DNA of 64,000 nt from Bog-756 sp963699105 (GTDB taxonomy: Bacteria > Actinomycetota > Acidimicrobiia > Acidimicrobiales > RAAP-2), in NCBI GenBank assembly GCA_963699105.1, contig CAVOTI010000001.1, positions 682,001 to 746,000 on the forward strand. Reading direction: 5' to 3'. This document shows, in pieces, positions 8,619 through 17,655 of the stretch. Position numbers and translations under genes: made by a program. The stretch's first letter is position 1, and each line of letters starts with the position of its first letter. Under the pieces are notes generated by a model. That model was not told where the DNA came from, ran no database searches, and saw only the letters and a list, made by a program, of their open reading frames with translations.

Positions 8619-10262
8619 ATGACGTTCAACCTCGCTGACCTGTTCGAAGCTGCCGTCGACGCCTTCGGGGATAGGGAATACCTGGTGGCCGCAGGCGAGC
8701 GGCGCACCTTCGCCGAGATGGACGCTCGGGCCAACCGCCTGGCCCACTACCTCGCTGACCAGGGCGTCGGCCCCGGCGACCATGTTGGGATCTACTCCCT
8801 CAACAGCGTCGAGTGGGTCGAGACGGCATGGGCGGTGTTCAAGCTCAGAGCCGTGTGGATCAACATCAACTACCGCTACGTGAAAGACGAGCTCCGCTAC
8901 CTCTTCACCAACGCCGACCTGGTCGCCCTGGTCCACCAGGCCGGGTTCGGACCTCAGGTCAGTGAGCTCCTGCCCGAGCTCCCAGACCTCCGCCTGGTCA
9001 TCACCGTGGACGACGGATCGGGCCAGCCGCCGCCCGAGGGCGCCGTGGCCTATGAGGATGCCATGGCCGCCGGGAGCCCCGAGCGCGACTTCCCACCGAG
9101 GTCGAACGACGACCACTATGTCCTCTACACCGGGGGCACCACCGGCCTGCCCAAGGGAGTGGTGTGGCGGCACGAGGACGTCTTCTACGCCCTGGGGGGC
9201 GGGGTCGATCCGCACACCAACACCCGTGTCCAGCGGCCGGAGGAGATGGTGGAGAAGGGCAGGGGGGGTGCCGTCACCCTGTTGCCCATCGCCCCCCTCA
9301 TGCACGGGGCCACACAGTGGTCGATCATGGGCCAGAGCTTCGTCGGCAACCGGACCATCCTGGTACCGAAGTTCGACCCCCACGAGGTGTGGAGCCTGGT
9401 CGAGTCGGAGGGGGTCAACTCGATCATGATCACCGGTGACGCCATGGGCAAGCCCCTGGTCGAGGCGCTCGACGACCCGGCCGCCTCCTACGACCTGTCT
9501 TCCCTGCTGGCCATCACATCGTCCGCCGCCTTGTTCTCGTCCCCGGTCAAGGACGAGTTCTTCAAGCACTTCCCCGACATCATCATCGTCGACGCCATCG
9601 GATCGTCGGAGTCGGGCAACAACGGCATGGTGACCATGGGCAAGGGCCACACGGCCATGAAGAGCGGCCCCACCGTCTCCGCCCTGGGGAACACCGTGGT
9701 GTTCGACGAGGACCTCAAGCTGGTGGAACCCGGTTCCGGGGTCATCGGCAAGATCGCCCGGTACGGGGACATCCCGGTCGGCTACTACAACGATCCGGTC
9801 AAGACGGCGGAGGTGTTCGTCGACGTCGACGGAACCCGGTACGTGATGCCCGGCGATTTCGCCACCTTGGAGGAGGACGGCACCATCACCCTGCTCGGGC
9901 GGGGCTCGGTGTCGATCAACTCGGGGGGCGAGAAGATCTTTCCCGAGGAGGTCGAGTCGGCCGTCCGATCCCACCCCGAGGTGTTCGACGCCATCGTGGT
10001 CGGGGCGCCCGACGAGCGCTGGGGCCAGCGGGTGGCGGCCATCATCCAGCCGCGGGCCGACAAGCACCCGACGCTGGAGGACATTCAGGCCCACTGCCGC
10101 CAGGCCATCGCCGGCTACAAGGTGCCGAGGCAGCTCCACGTGGTGGAGACCATCGTGCGCTCACCGAGCGGTAAGCCCGACTACCGGTGGGCGGCCGACA
10201 TCGTCGCCGAGGATCCCGAGGAGACCGACCTCGGGGGACTGCGCACGTCCACCGGCCGTTGA
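8619..10262 (+). CDS. fadD19: FadD19-like steroid/acyl-CoA synthetase
   Basis: A 547-residue AMP-forming acyl-CoA ligase. The P-loop is TGGTTGLPKG at 171-180. The core GSVSINSGGEKIFPEEVE and the C-terminal SPSGKPDYRW (probable catalytic Lys519) complete the ANL fold. Many segments match my memory of mycobacterial FadD19, which activates the C8 side chain of cholesterol catabolites (3-oxocholest-4-en-26-oate): GSPERDF, RHED, HGATQ, SSAALFS and IGSSESG. FadD19 identity is an inference supported by the igr-like operon and CYP125-like gene about 8-12 kb away. A KstR-like site lies directly upstream. Confidence 0.8.
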   Translation: MTFNLADLFEAAVDAFGDREYLVAAGERRTFAEMDARANRLAHYLADQGVGPGDHVGIYSLNSVEWVETAWAVFKLRAVWININYRYVKDELRYLFTNADLVALVHQAGFGPQVSELLPELPDLRLVITVDDGSGQPPPEGAVAYEDAMAAGSPERDFPPRSNDDHYVLYTGGTTGLPKGVVWRHEDVFYALGGGVDPHTNTRVQRPEEMVEKGRGGAVTLLPIAPLMHGATQWSIMGQSFVGNRTILVPKFDPHEVWSLVESEGVNSIMITGDAMGKPLVEALDDPAASYDLSSLLAITSSAALFSSPVKDEFFKHFPDIIIVDAIGSSESGNNGMVTMGKGHTAMKSGPTVSALGNTVVFDEDLKLVEPGSGVIGKIARYGDIPVGYYNDPVKTAEVFVDVDGTRYVMPGDFATLEEDGTITLLGRGSVSINSGGEKIFPEEVESAVRSHPEVFDAIVVGAPDERWGQRVAAIIQPRADKHPTLEDIQAHCRQAIAGYKVPRQLHVVETIVRSPSGKPDYRWAADIVAEDPEETDLGGLRTSTGR

Positions 10263-10298
10263 CGCCGGTGCCGGGAGCCTCGTGACCGGACGGCCACC

Positions 10299-10930
10299 GT
10301 GCCCATCGAACTGAGGGCGTTGACGGCGCCCGACCGGTGTGCGGTCCTGACCATGGAGATCCAACGGGGCGTCGTCGGCGATCTGACCTCGTTCCCCGAG
10401 CTGGCCGAGGCGGCCCGGCGGGTCGGGATGGTCCCCAATACCGTCCGGCTGGTGCAGGCCGCCCGGTCGCTGGCCGTTCCGTGATCCACTGCACCGCCGA
10501 ATTCCGCCCCGACCGGGCCGGCTCGACGGTCAACTGCCAGCTCATCGCGGCGATGGTGCGCAATCCCGACCACCTGCTGGAGGGGACAGCCTCCACCCAA
10601 CTGGTGGCCGGACTCGGACCGGAGCCGGGTGATCTGGTGTCGAGGAGGCTCCACGGCGTGTCGCCCTTCACCGGCACCTCCCTCGACACCTGGCTCCGCA
10701 GCCTGCACGTCCACACGGTGGTGGCCACCGGCGTTTCGACCAACCTGGGAGTCCTCGGTCTGGCCATCGAGGCGGTGAACCTCGGCTACACCGTGGTGGT
10801 GCCCCGCGACGCGGTGGCCGGGATACCGCAGGAATACTCAGAGGCGGTGCTGGACAACACGTTTCCCCTCATCGCCACGGTGACCACCGTCGACGCCCTG
10901 CTCGAGACATGGGGTGAGGGCCCCGGCTGA
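10299..10930 (+). CDS. Isochorismatase-like (cysteine hydrolase fold) protein, frameshifted, triad altered
   Basis: Two frames join at 10,479-10,483. The first (from GTG 10299) ends ARSLAVP at TGA 10484; the second continues VIHCTAEFRPDRAGS to 10930. One missing G in CCG(G)TG explains the break, and repair gives about 210 residues. The fold is recognisable from VLTMEIQRGVVGD, VSPFTGTSLDTWLRSL and VVATGVSTNLGVLGLAIEAV. The usual Asp-Lys-Cys triad appears as Glu20, Arg and Gly, so isochorismatase or amidase activity is doubtful. Similar Cys-lacking members are, to my memory, common in actinobacteria. It lies 36 bp after the FadD19-like gene and may share its transcript. Confidence 0.65.
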
Positions 10931-10949
10931 GTCGGGCCGGGCCCGGGTA

Positions 10950-12173
10950 CTACATGTTGCGGGTGCCGTCCAGCTGGATCATGGCGTTGGTCGGCAGTTC
11001 CAACACGGTGATGTCGGGAACCGGGAAGTTGAACGTCTTGTACTTGGGTTCGGCCGTCTGCCGGTAGCGGGTGGTCGAGTGAACCGGGTCGGGGTCGAAC
11101 TGGGGAATGACCTTGGTGCCGAAGACTTCCAGCATCTCGAGCACCTCGTCGTGCTCGAACGAGTCGGACGGGAGACCGAACACCAGCTGATCGCACCCGA
11201 CTTCCTGGTATCTGGACGCCTGCTCGGCCACCTCGTCGGGCTCCCCGCACAGCAGCCAGCCGCCCTCGATCAGATAGTCGAGCATGCCCTCGTCGGTGAT
11301 GGTGCTCGGCCGTTCGGGCCACACCGGGACGCCCTCTTGATGGGGAATGGTGTCGTGGTAGTTGCACACCAGCGAGTAGAGATAGCCGCGCCCCCGGCGC
11401 AGAGCGACCTGGCGGGCCTTGTCCCGGTCGTTCAGACAGATCACTGCGTTGGTCATCATCACGTTGTCGTTCTTGAACTGGCCCAGAGGCTCGGTGCAGT
11501 TGGCGATGCCCTCTTTGTAGGCCTCGATCCGCCCCTTCAGGTTGTAGACGGGCTCGAAGTTGAAGGCGATGGCGCCGATGCCGAGCTCGCCGGCCTGGGT
11601 GAAGGTGCCCGGATTGCCGCAGCCGACCCAGATGGGCGGGTGGCCCTGGCGCCGGTAGGGCTTGGGCAGGATGTTGTGGGGATAGGGGACGGTGAAGTGA
11701 TCGCCCTCGAACTGGTAGTCCTGCTCCTCCCACATCCGGGGGATCTGGTGGATGACTTCGTTCCACTCCGCCTTGGTCGAGTTCTTGTCAAGAATGTTGA
11801 ACGAGGCGATCTCGTGGCTGCCGGCGCCCCGTCCGGTTCCCCACTCGAAGCGGCCCTCGAACAGGTGGTCGAGCATGGCCACCCGCTCGGCCGACCGGAC
11901 CGGGTGATTGACCCGGGGTGAGAGGTTCATGATGCCGGTACCGACGTGAATGCGCTCGGTGGCGTGGGCCAGATAGCCCATGACCACCTCGGGAGCCGAC
12001 ATGTGGCTGTACTCGGTCAGAGAATGGTGCTCGCCGATCCAGGCATACTTCCAGTTGTACTTGTCCGCCTCGACGACATAGTGGATCTCGCGCTCGAGCA
12101 TCTCGTGCTCGCATGCGGGATCATGAGCCGCCTGCCCCGGCAGATACCCATTGATGAAGATTCCGAACTCCAT
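10950..12173 (-). CDS. LLM-class flavin-dependent oxidoreductase (407 aa)
   Basis: A luciferase-like monooxygenase family protein. The N-terminus (MEFGIFINGY) leads to the early barrel segment WIGEHH, then VGTGIMNLSPRVNHPVRSAE and DHLFEGRFEWGTGRG, all typical of flavin- or F420-dependent LLM enzymes with a TIM-barrel fold. ATG 12173 is chosen because GAGGAG lies about 10 bp upstream and the family begins here; the longer open frame is not supported. The substrate is unknown. Its position between two steroid-type acyl-CoA ligases, and a perfect KstR-like site in the divergent upstream gap, suggest a role in steroid or lipid oxidation. Confidence 0.85.
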   Translation of the reverse strand: MEFGIFINGYLPGQAAHDPACEHEMLEREIHYVVEADKYNWKYAWIGEHHSLTEYSHMSAPEVVMGYLAHATERIHVGTGIMNLSPRVNHPVRSAERVAMLDHLFEGRFEWGTGRGAGSHEIASFNILDKNSTKAEWNEVIHQIPRMWEEQDYQFEGDHFTVPYPHNILPKPYRRQGHPPIWVGCGNPGTFTQAGELGIGAIAFNFEPVYNLKGRIEAYKEGIANCTEPLGQFKNDNVMMTNAVICLNDRDKARQVALRRGRGYLYSLVCNYHDTIPHQEGVPVWPERPSTITDEGMLDYLIEGGWLLCGEPDEVAEQASRYQEVGCDQLVFGLPSDSFEHDEVLEMLEVFGTKVIPQFDPDPVHSTTRYRQTAEPKYKTFNFPVPDITVLELPTNAMIQLDGTRNM

Positions 12174-12238
12174 TGGCACCGGGCTCCTCTCGCTCCGCGT
12201 TGGGCGCTTTTTCACGGTAACACGGGGATTTGATAAAT

Positions 12239-12252
12239 TGCAACGCGTTCCA
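12239..12252. promoter_or_regulatory. KstR-like operator between LLM oxidoreductase and FadD17-like genes
   Basis: TGCAACGCGTTCCA matches TnnAACnnGTTnnA at all eight fixed positions. It sits in an AT-richer stretch (about 12,210-12,262) of the 174-bp divergent gap, 66 bp from the LLM start and 95 bp from the ligase start, so it could control both directions. Confidence 0.6.
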
Positions 12253-12347
12253 GATTTGTGCCTGTCGACCCTGCACAGGAGCCATGTGGCCCCTCGGCTC
12301 AGCGCACCGGACAGGACAGCGCCAGCCCAATCAGGAAGGGGGAAGAG

Positions 12348-14015
12348 ATGCCGACCATCGACCAACTGATCCGGCTCCGGGCCGGAGATCATCGACCCGG
12401 CCTGGTGTTCGAGGACCGGTCGTGGACCCACGCCCAGGTGGTGGCGGCCCAGGCCGAGCGGGCCGCGGTACTGGCCTCGCTCCGGCAGCCCGGGCCCTTC
12501 CATGTCGCCCTGTTGATGGACAACGTCCCCGAGTTCGTCTTCTGGCTGGGGGGAGCCGCCCTGGCCGGGGCGGTCATGGTCGGGGGGAACCCCACCCACC
12601 GGGGCGACGAGCTGGCCCGGGATCTGGCCCACACCGAATGCCAGCTCCTCGTCACCACCACCGGCTATGCGGGACTGGTCGACGGCCACGACCTGGGCCC
12701 CTCACTGCCCGCCGAGCGCATCCTGGTCATCGACGACCCGACCGGCGACCTTCGCCCGGGAGCCCCCACCGAATACGGCCGGCTGCTCGGGACGGCGGCC
12801 GGTGCCGACCTGCCCGACGAGGCCAGTACCCAGGTGACGGAGGAGACCCTCGGGCTTCTGCTGTTCACCTCGGGGACCTCGGGTGCGCCCAAAGCCTGTC
12901 TCTGCAGCCAGGGACGCCTGGCCCGGATCGGGACGGTCGTCACCCAGATTTTCGAGATCGGCGAGAGCGACGTCTGCTACCTGTCGATGCCCCTCTTCCA
13001 CTCCAACGCCCTCATGACCGGGTGGGCCCCCGCCCTGGCCGCCGGCGCCACCGCCGCCCTGCGGGAGCGATTCAGTGCCTCGAAGTTCCTGGACGACGTC
13101 AGGCGGCACGGGGTCACCTATTTCAACTATGTCGGCAAGCCGCTCTCCTACATCCTGGCCACTCCTGAACGACCCGACGACGCCGACAACCCGCTACGCC
13201 GGGTATTCGGCAACGAGGCGGCCGAGGCCGACGTGGCCCGGTTCGCCGAACGGTTCGGCTGCACCGTGCAGGACGCCTACGGGTCGACGGAAGGTGGGGC
13301 CTCGGTACAACGCACACCGGACACCCCGAGGGGGGCACTGGGGCGGGCCATGCCCGGCACGGTGATCCTCGACCCCGACACCGGCGAGGAGTGCCCCCGG
13401 GCGGTCTTCGACGCCCAGGGTCGCCTGCTCAACGCCGAGGAGGCCATCGGCGAGATGGTCAGCCGCGAGGGCGGGGCCGGTTTCGAGGGGTACTGGCACA
13501 ACGCCGACGCCGACGCGGCCCGGGTCCGCGACGGTTGGTACTGGACGGGCGACCTCGCCTATCGGGATGACAACGACTTCTTCTACTTCGCCGGCCGGGA
13601 CTTCGACTGGCTGCGGGTCGACGGGGAGAATTTCGCCGCCGCCCCGGTGGAAGGAGTCCTGCAGCGCCATCCCGATGTGGTGCTGGCCTCGGTCTACGCC
13701 GTACCCGACACCGTGGTGGGAGACCAGGTCATGGCCACCCTGCTGCTGCGGCCCGGCGCGGCGTTCGACCCGGAGGGCTTCGTCGAGTTCTTGGAGGGTC
13801 AGTCCGATCTCGGCACCAAATGGGCCCCGCGGTATGTCCGGATCACCGATGAGTTGCCCGAGACCGCCACCACCAAAGTGCTCAAACGGGTGCTCCGGGC
13901 CCAAGGCTGGCGGTGCGCCGAGGACGTGTGGTGGCGTTCGGACAAGGATTCCTCGTACCGGCGTCTGGTCGAGGCGGACGCCGATGCCCTGGACGAGGCG
14001 GTGGCCTCACGCTAG
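12348..14015 (+). CDS. fadD17: FadD17/FadD1-like acyl-CoA synthetase
   Basis: A 555-residue AMP-forming ligase. The P-loop is FTSGTSGAPKACLCSQGR near residues 178-195, with later DAYGSTEGG and WYWTGDLAYRDDNDFFYFAG. The architecture, with VGGNPTHRGDELARDLAHTE near residue 85, resembles mycobacterial FadD17, which activates C5 steroid side chains, and FadD1. This is a family-level inference. ATG 12348 has a GGAAGGGGGAAGAG ribosome-binding region; the longer open frame to 12258 is not needed. It is divergent from the LLM oxidoreductase across a gap holding a KstR-like palindrome. Confidence 0.75.
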   Translation: MPTIDQLIRLRAGDHRPGLVFEDRSWTHAQVVAAQAERAAVLASLRQPGPFHVALLMDNVPEFVFWLGGAALAGAVMVGGNPTHRGDELARDLAHTECQLLVTTTGYAGLVDGHDLGPSLPAERILVIDDPTGDLRPGAPTEYGRLLGTAAGADLPDEASTQVTEETLGLLLFTSGTSGAPKACLCSQGRLARIGTVVTQIFEIGESDVCYLSMPLFHSNALMTGWAPALAAGATAALRERFSASKFLDDVRRHGVTYFNYVGKPLSYILATPERPDDADNPLRRVFGNEAAEADVARFAERFGCTVQDAYGSTEGGASVQRTPDTPRGALGRAMPGTVILDPDTGEECPRAVFDAQGRLLNAEEAIGEMVSREGGAGFEGYWHNADADAARVRDGWYWTGDLAYRDDNDFFYFAGRDFDWLRVDGENFAAAPVEGVLQRHPDVVLASVYAVPDTVVGDQVMATLLLRPGAAFDPEGFVEFLEGQSDLGTKWAPRYVRITDELPETATTKVLKRVLRAQGWRCAEDVWWRSDKDSSYRRLVEADADALDEAVASR

Positions 14016-14073
14016 GACGCCCGTGCCCTCTGTTCCGTCCGCCCCCTGTGCCGGTGTGCCCCGCCCTCGGTTT

Positions 14074-14110
14074 TCCAAATGACATACCGATGTAATGTTA
14101 TTTTGGAATA
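14074..14110. repeat. AT-rich nested dyad between convergent genes
   Basis: TTCCAAA and TTTGGAA flank an inner imperfect pair ATGACAT / ATGTAAT. The minus strand reads AATAAC, eight bases, then GGTATGTCA, the same spaced pair found on the plus strand at 41,039. It may act in termination between the convergent ligase and propeller genes, or as a protein site. Confidence 0.4.
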
Positions 14111-14123
14111 TGGCAGGCCGGGA

Positions 14124-14157
14124 GGTACCGCCGACAGCACGAGCTGCCGGCGGTACC
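14124..14157. terminator. Strong hairpin at the 3' end of the propeller gene
   Basis: GGTACCGCCG (14124-14133) and CGGCGGTACC (14148-14157) are perfectly complementary and continue as CAGC/GCTG around an ACGA loop. It lies 9 bp past the propeller gene stop. There is no T-run directly after it, so it is only a terminator candidate. Confidence 0.5.
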
Positions 14158-14165
14158 AGCTCCGG

Positions 14166-15322
14166 CTACCCGACGACGATGCCTTCCAACCCGCTGTGAC
14201 CGGGGAGTTCGGGGGCAACCTTCCCGGTGGGGATCAGCGTCCCGGTCGGAGACACGGCGAACGTGTCGATGAGATCGCTCCCACCGGTCTCCACATAGAG
14301 GTTCGAACCGTCTGGTGTGGTGGCCAGATCGATCGGACCGGTGTCGGTGGCCGTCGAACCGATCAGCGACGGCTCACCGCCGCCCCCGACGGTGTAGGTG
14401 GTCACCGTGGCGCTGCCGGCATTGGACCCGTAGAAGAACCGGCCACCGGTACCGGTGATCCAGCACAGGGCGGTCAGACCGTCGGCCACGGATCCCAGCT
14501 CGGTCGTCGTCCCGTTCGGACCGACGGCGTACGTGGTCACTGCACTGGTACCAGCCTCGGTCACCACCAAGTGGCCCCACTGGTCGAAGGTGAAACCGAA
14601 CGGCACCGGGGTGGCCGACTTGTTCACTGTCGGAGCCGACAGCCCCCCGGCCGCCGAGACCGAGAAGACATCGATGTCACTGCCATTGGCCTTGGTGGTC
14701 ACCACCAGCTGACGGCCGTCGGGGCTGAATCCGATCTGCCCTGGGGTGTTGAGGTACTGGGGCGATACCCCCGGAGTGAGGCCCAGTGACCGCCAGCTCC
14801 CAGGAATGGGCTGCAGGGTGTCGGCATAGAAGCCCTGGACGGCACCGGCCCCCCCGGCGTTCAGCACGTAGACCAGGTCCCGCGCACGGCAATGCTCACC
14901 GGGACCGTGCCCCCGGAGGAGACGACGTTTCGGAACCCGAGGTTCGGGCCGAAGGTGTGGAACTCGAAGATCGTATTGCTGCCGCCGTTCACTCCGACCA
15001 GCAGTTGATCGGACGCGTCGTAGGCCAGGCCGCCCTGCGATGCCAGGTCGTCGACGGCCGCACCGGTCAGCTTGACTCCCAGGCCACCGGTGTCGACCCG
15101 GCCCACCTGGCGGAGACCGCCGAAGCCCGACTGCACGTACGTCACCACCTGGTTGCCGGTGATGTCGTTGGTCTGTACGTATACCGGCGAACTCCCGACG
15201 GCGATGCCTCCAGGACCAGCCGGACCCTGGAGGGGATCGGCCCCGGCTACGGCGGGGAGGCACAAGGCGGCGACAGCCACCCCGGCGCCGGCCAGCGCCG
15301 CCAGTCTCGTTGTTCGTCTCAT
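14166..15322 (-). CDS. Secreted YncE/lactonase-type beta-propeller protein, frameshifted
   Basis: The first frame starts at ATG 15322 with AAGGAG upstream and a clear signal peptide (RRTTRLAALAGAGVAVAALC, cut near AGADP). It reads to about 14,880 and the second frame continues LVYVLNAGGAG to 14166. One missing G in a G-run on the coding strand (C-run 14879-14881) explains the break; repair gives about 385 residues. Blades carry IGFSPDGRQLVVTT, FGFTFDQWGHLVVTEAG and LATTPDGSNLYVETGG, typical of 7-bladed YncE/6-phosphogluconolactonase-like propellers that read as secreted or surface proteins. It is divergent from an ECF sigma gene, with a shared promoter-like motif on its side of the gap. Confidence 0.75.
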
Positions 15323-15360
15323 CGTTTCTCCTTGCAGGTGTCTTGCCCCTCACTCCACCC

Positions 15361-15386
15361 GTCCCGTGAGAGTCCAAATGCGTTAC
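15361..15386 (-). promoter_or_regulatory. ECF-type promoter candidate for the propeller gene
   Basis: The minus strand has GTAACG (from 15386) with GGAC (15364-15361); GTAAC and GGAC are separated by 17 bases. The mirror-image copy in front of the sigma gene has the same blocks and the same spacing. The distance to the propeller start is about 40 bp. Confidence 0.35.
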
Positions 15387-15434
15387 GTCGGAGGGCGGCC
15401 GCGGGCGGGCCGAGGGACGATCCGACGGGCCCGT

Positions 15435-15460
15435 GTAACGCCAATGGCCGGCGGAGGGAC
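15435..15460 (+). promoter_or_regulatory. ECF-type promoter candidate for the sigma factor gene
   Basis: GTAAC (15435-15439), 17 bases, GGAC (15457-15460), the same arrangement as on the opposite strand at 15386-15361. It would allow the ECF factor to drive itself and the divergent secreted protein. The -10-like block is not a classical ECF element, so this is tentative. Confidence 0.35.
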
Positions 15461-15573
15461 TGCAGGGGTGTTTCCGCGCCCGAGATCGAATACGCCCCGT
15501 TGCCACGATGCCGGCACGAGATCCTTTGCCTGACGCTCACCATCGACGAGAACTGAGACCTACGCTGCGGACC

Positions 15574-16170
15574 GTGGACTCGGACTTCGAACTGCTGGTC
15601 CGGCTCCGCACCGGGGACGAGCAGGCGTTCGTGGCCCTGGTGAACCGGTACAACGGCTCACTGCTCCGCCTCGCCCGCTCCTATGTGCCTACCGAGGCGG
15701 TGGCTGAGGAGGCGGTGCAGGACACGTGGATGGGCGTCGTCCGGGGAGTGGAGCGGTTCGAAGGTCGCTCGTCGTTCAAGACCTGGCTGTTCCGTATCCT
15801 CGTCAACCGGGCGCGCTCGGCCGGTGGCCGGGAACCGCGCCACCTGCCGCTCACCGATCAGGAGCCGGCGGTCGACCCCGCCCGGTTCGCGGCAGCCGGG
15901 ACATGGGCCGAACCGTTAGGTGCCTGGGAGACCGACGCCGATGACCGTCTGGTGGCGGCAACGTGGTCGAGGACCCTGGGGGACGCTCTCGGCCACCTCC
16001 CCCCTCGCCAGCGGGAGATCGTTGTCCTGCGTGACGTGGAGGGACTGACCAGCCAGGACGTTTGCGACGTTCTGGGCATCACCGAGGGCAACCAACGGGT
16101 GCTGCTCCACCGAGGAAGAAGCCGGCTGCGGTCCACCCTCGAGTCCGAGCTGTCGGCAAGGGGGCGGTGA
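15574..16170 (+). CDS. ECF-type RNA polymerase sigma factor
   Basis: A 198-residue ECF sigma factor. Region 2 is near residues 20-90, with FVALVNRYNGSLLRLARSYV and EEAVQDTWMGVVRGVERFEG (region 2.1-2.4). Region 4 is near residues 130-185, with LPPRQREIVVLRDVEGLTS followed by a helix-turn-helix (DVCDVLGITEGNQRVLLHRG). GTG 15574 is chosen because the family starts just before 'D..L..R...GDE.AF..L'; the open frame to 15508 adds unlike sequence. The stop overlaps the anti-sigma start (TGATG), so the pair is co-translated. Its signal and full regulon are unknown. Confidence 0.88.
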   Translation: MDSDFELLVRLRTGDEQAFVALVNRYNGSLLRLARSYVPTEAVAEEAVQDTWMGVVRGVERFEGRSSFKTWLFRILVNRARSAGGREPRHLPLTDQEPAVDPARFAAAGTWAEPLGAWETDADDRLVAATWSRTLGDALGHLPPRQREIVVLRDVEGLTSQDVCDVLGITEGNQRVLLHRGRSRLRSTLESELSARGR

Positions 16171-16430
16171 TGAAGCTTCTGAGACACCGAGACGACCTGG
16201 TGTGCCAGCAGGTGGTGGAGCTGGTGACCGATTACCTGGAAGGGGCCCTGTCCCGGTCGGACCGGCGTAGGTTCGAGAGGCACCTGCGGGGGTGTCCAAA
16301 CTGCACCAACTACCTCGCCCAGATGCGGATGACCATCGCCGCCACCGGAACGGTGCGGCCCGACGATCTGTCGCCTCAAGCTCGCCGGGAGCTCACCAGC
16401 CTGTTCCACCGGTGGACCGAGGAGGGTTAG
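16170..16430 (+). CDS. Zinc-finger anti-sigma factor (zf-HC2)
   Basis: An 86-residue protein with the zf-HC2 motif around residues 13-45: C13, then H39 in FERHLRGCPNC and CPNC (C43, C46), giving the H-x3-C-x2-C pattern of zinc-containing anti-sigma factors. No transmembrane segment is present, so it is a soluble type, possibly redox-responsive through its Zn-thiols (inference). ATG 16170 overlaps the sigma stop by one base. It is the partner of the ECF factor just upstream and is convergent with ltp2. Confidence 0.85.
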   Translation: MKLLRHRDDLVCQQVVELVTDYLEGALSRSDRRRFERHLRGCPNCTNYLAQMRMTIAATGTVRPDDLSPQARRELTSLFHRWTEEG

Positions 16431-16467
16431 CGCCAGGCCCGTCCGATCCCCGGGGCCGGCACTCGGA

Positions 16468-17655
16468 TCATCGGTCGACGCCCAGGATGAGCCCACTGGT
16501 GGGGACACCGGTCCCGGCGGTGACCAGAGCGTGGCTCACGTCGTCCACCTGGTTGACAGAGGTACCCCGCACCTGGCGCACGCCTTCGGCGATCCCGTTC
16601 ATCCCGTGCAGGTAGGCCTCGCCCAGCTGTCCGCCGTGGGTGTTGATGGGGAGACCTCCACCGAGCTCGATGTTCCCGTCCCGCACAAAATCCTTGGCCT
16701 CCCCCTTGCCGCAGAACCCGAGCTCCTCGAGCTGATAGAGGACGTAGGGGGTGAAGTGGTCGTAGAGCACCGCGGTCTGGATGTCGGCCGGGGACAGACC
16801 CGAGGTCTGCCACAACTGGCGGGCCACCACCGCCATCTCCCCCAGTCCGCACAGGTCGTCGTAGTAGTAGGAGGTCATCATCTCCTGCCCGGGGCCAGAC
16901 CCCTGGGCGGCCGCCTCGATGATCACCGGTGGGTTGGGTAGGTCCCGGGCCCGGGCCAGAGAGGTGACCACCAGGGCCTGACCTCCGTCGGTCTCCTGAC
17001 AGCAGTCGAGGAGATGGAGGGGCTCGACGATCCACCGAGAGGACTGGTGCTCTTCGAGGGTGATCGGCTTCTCGTAGAACCAGGCCTTCGGGTTGGTGGC
17101 GGCATGCTTGCGATCGGCCACCGCCACCCGGCCGAGATCCTCGGAGGTGGCGCCGGTCACGTGGAGATAGCGCTGGGCGGCCATGGCCACCCACTGGGCC
17201 GGAGTGAGCAGTCCGACCGGGGCGTACCAGGCGAAGTTGGCCGTCTCGGCGTTGGGTACGGGCGGCCGATCCTGCACCCCGGATCCGAATCGGTTCCCCG
17301 AGCGCTCGTTGAAGGCCCGATAACAGACGACCACATCGGCCACGCCCGACTCCACCGCCATCGCTGCCTGCTGGATGGTGGCGCATCCCGCTCCCCCGCC
17401 GTAGTGGATCCGGCTGAAGAAGGTGAGCTCACCCATGCCCAGGCTGCGGGCGATCTCGATCTCGGGGTTGGTGTCGGAGCTGAAGGTGACCATGCCGTCC
17501 ACCTCGGCCGGTTCGATTCCGGCGTCGCGCAGCGCCAGATCCACGGCCTCGGAGGCCAGGCGGAGCTCGCTCCGACCCGACTCCTTGGAGAACTCGGTGG
17601 CACCGATCCCGACGATGGCTGTCGAACCGGTGAACGAGTGGTGGGTGCCGCTCAT
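16468..17655 (-). CDS. ltp2: Ltp2-like thiolase-fold aldolase (lipid-transfer protein)
   Basis: A 395-residue thiolase-superfamily protein, starting MSGTHHSFTGSTAIVGIGAT, with GGGAGCATIQQAAMAVESG near residues 86-104 and C-terminal LGGGLPINTHGGQLGEAYLHG. In mycobacteria Ltp2, with the DUF35 domain of ChsH2, performs the retro-aldol cleavage that removes the last three carbons of the cholesterol side chain. The neighbours are the expected partners, chsH1 and chsH2, which makes this assignment strong for a thiolase-fold protein. The start overlaps the chsH1 stop (ATGA). It is the last gene of the igr-like operon. Confidence 0.85.
   Translation of the reverse strand: MSGTHHSFTGSTAIVGIGATEFSKESGRSELRLASEAVDLALRDAGIEPAEVDGMVTFSSDTNPEIEIARSLGMGELTFFSRIHYGGGAGCATIQQAAMAVESGVADVVVCYRAFNERSGNRFGSGVQDRPPVPNAETANFAWYAPVGLLTPAQWVAMAAQRYLHVTGATSEDLGRVAVADRKHAATNPKAWFYEKPITLEEHQSSRWIVEPLHLLDCCQETDGGQALVVTSLARARDLPNPPVIIEAAAQGSGPGQEMMTSYYYDDLCGLGEMAVVARQLWQTSGLSPADIQTAVLYDHFTPYVLYQLEELGFCGKGEAKDFVRDGNIELGGGLPINTHGGQLGEAYLHGMNGIAEGVRQVRGTSVNQVDDVSHALVTAGTGVPTSGLILGVDR

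Noticed and set aside
8337..10139. Long minus-strand open frame (600 codons) opposite the FadD19-like gene
   Set aside because: Shadow frame with low-complexity Gly/His/Asp composition and no motif.
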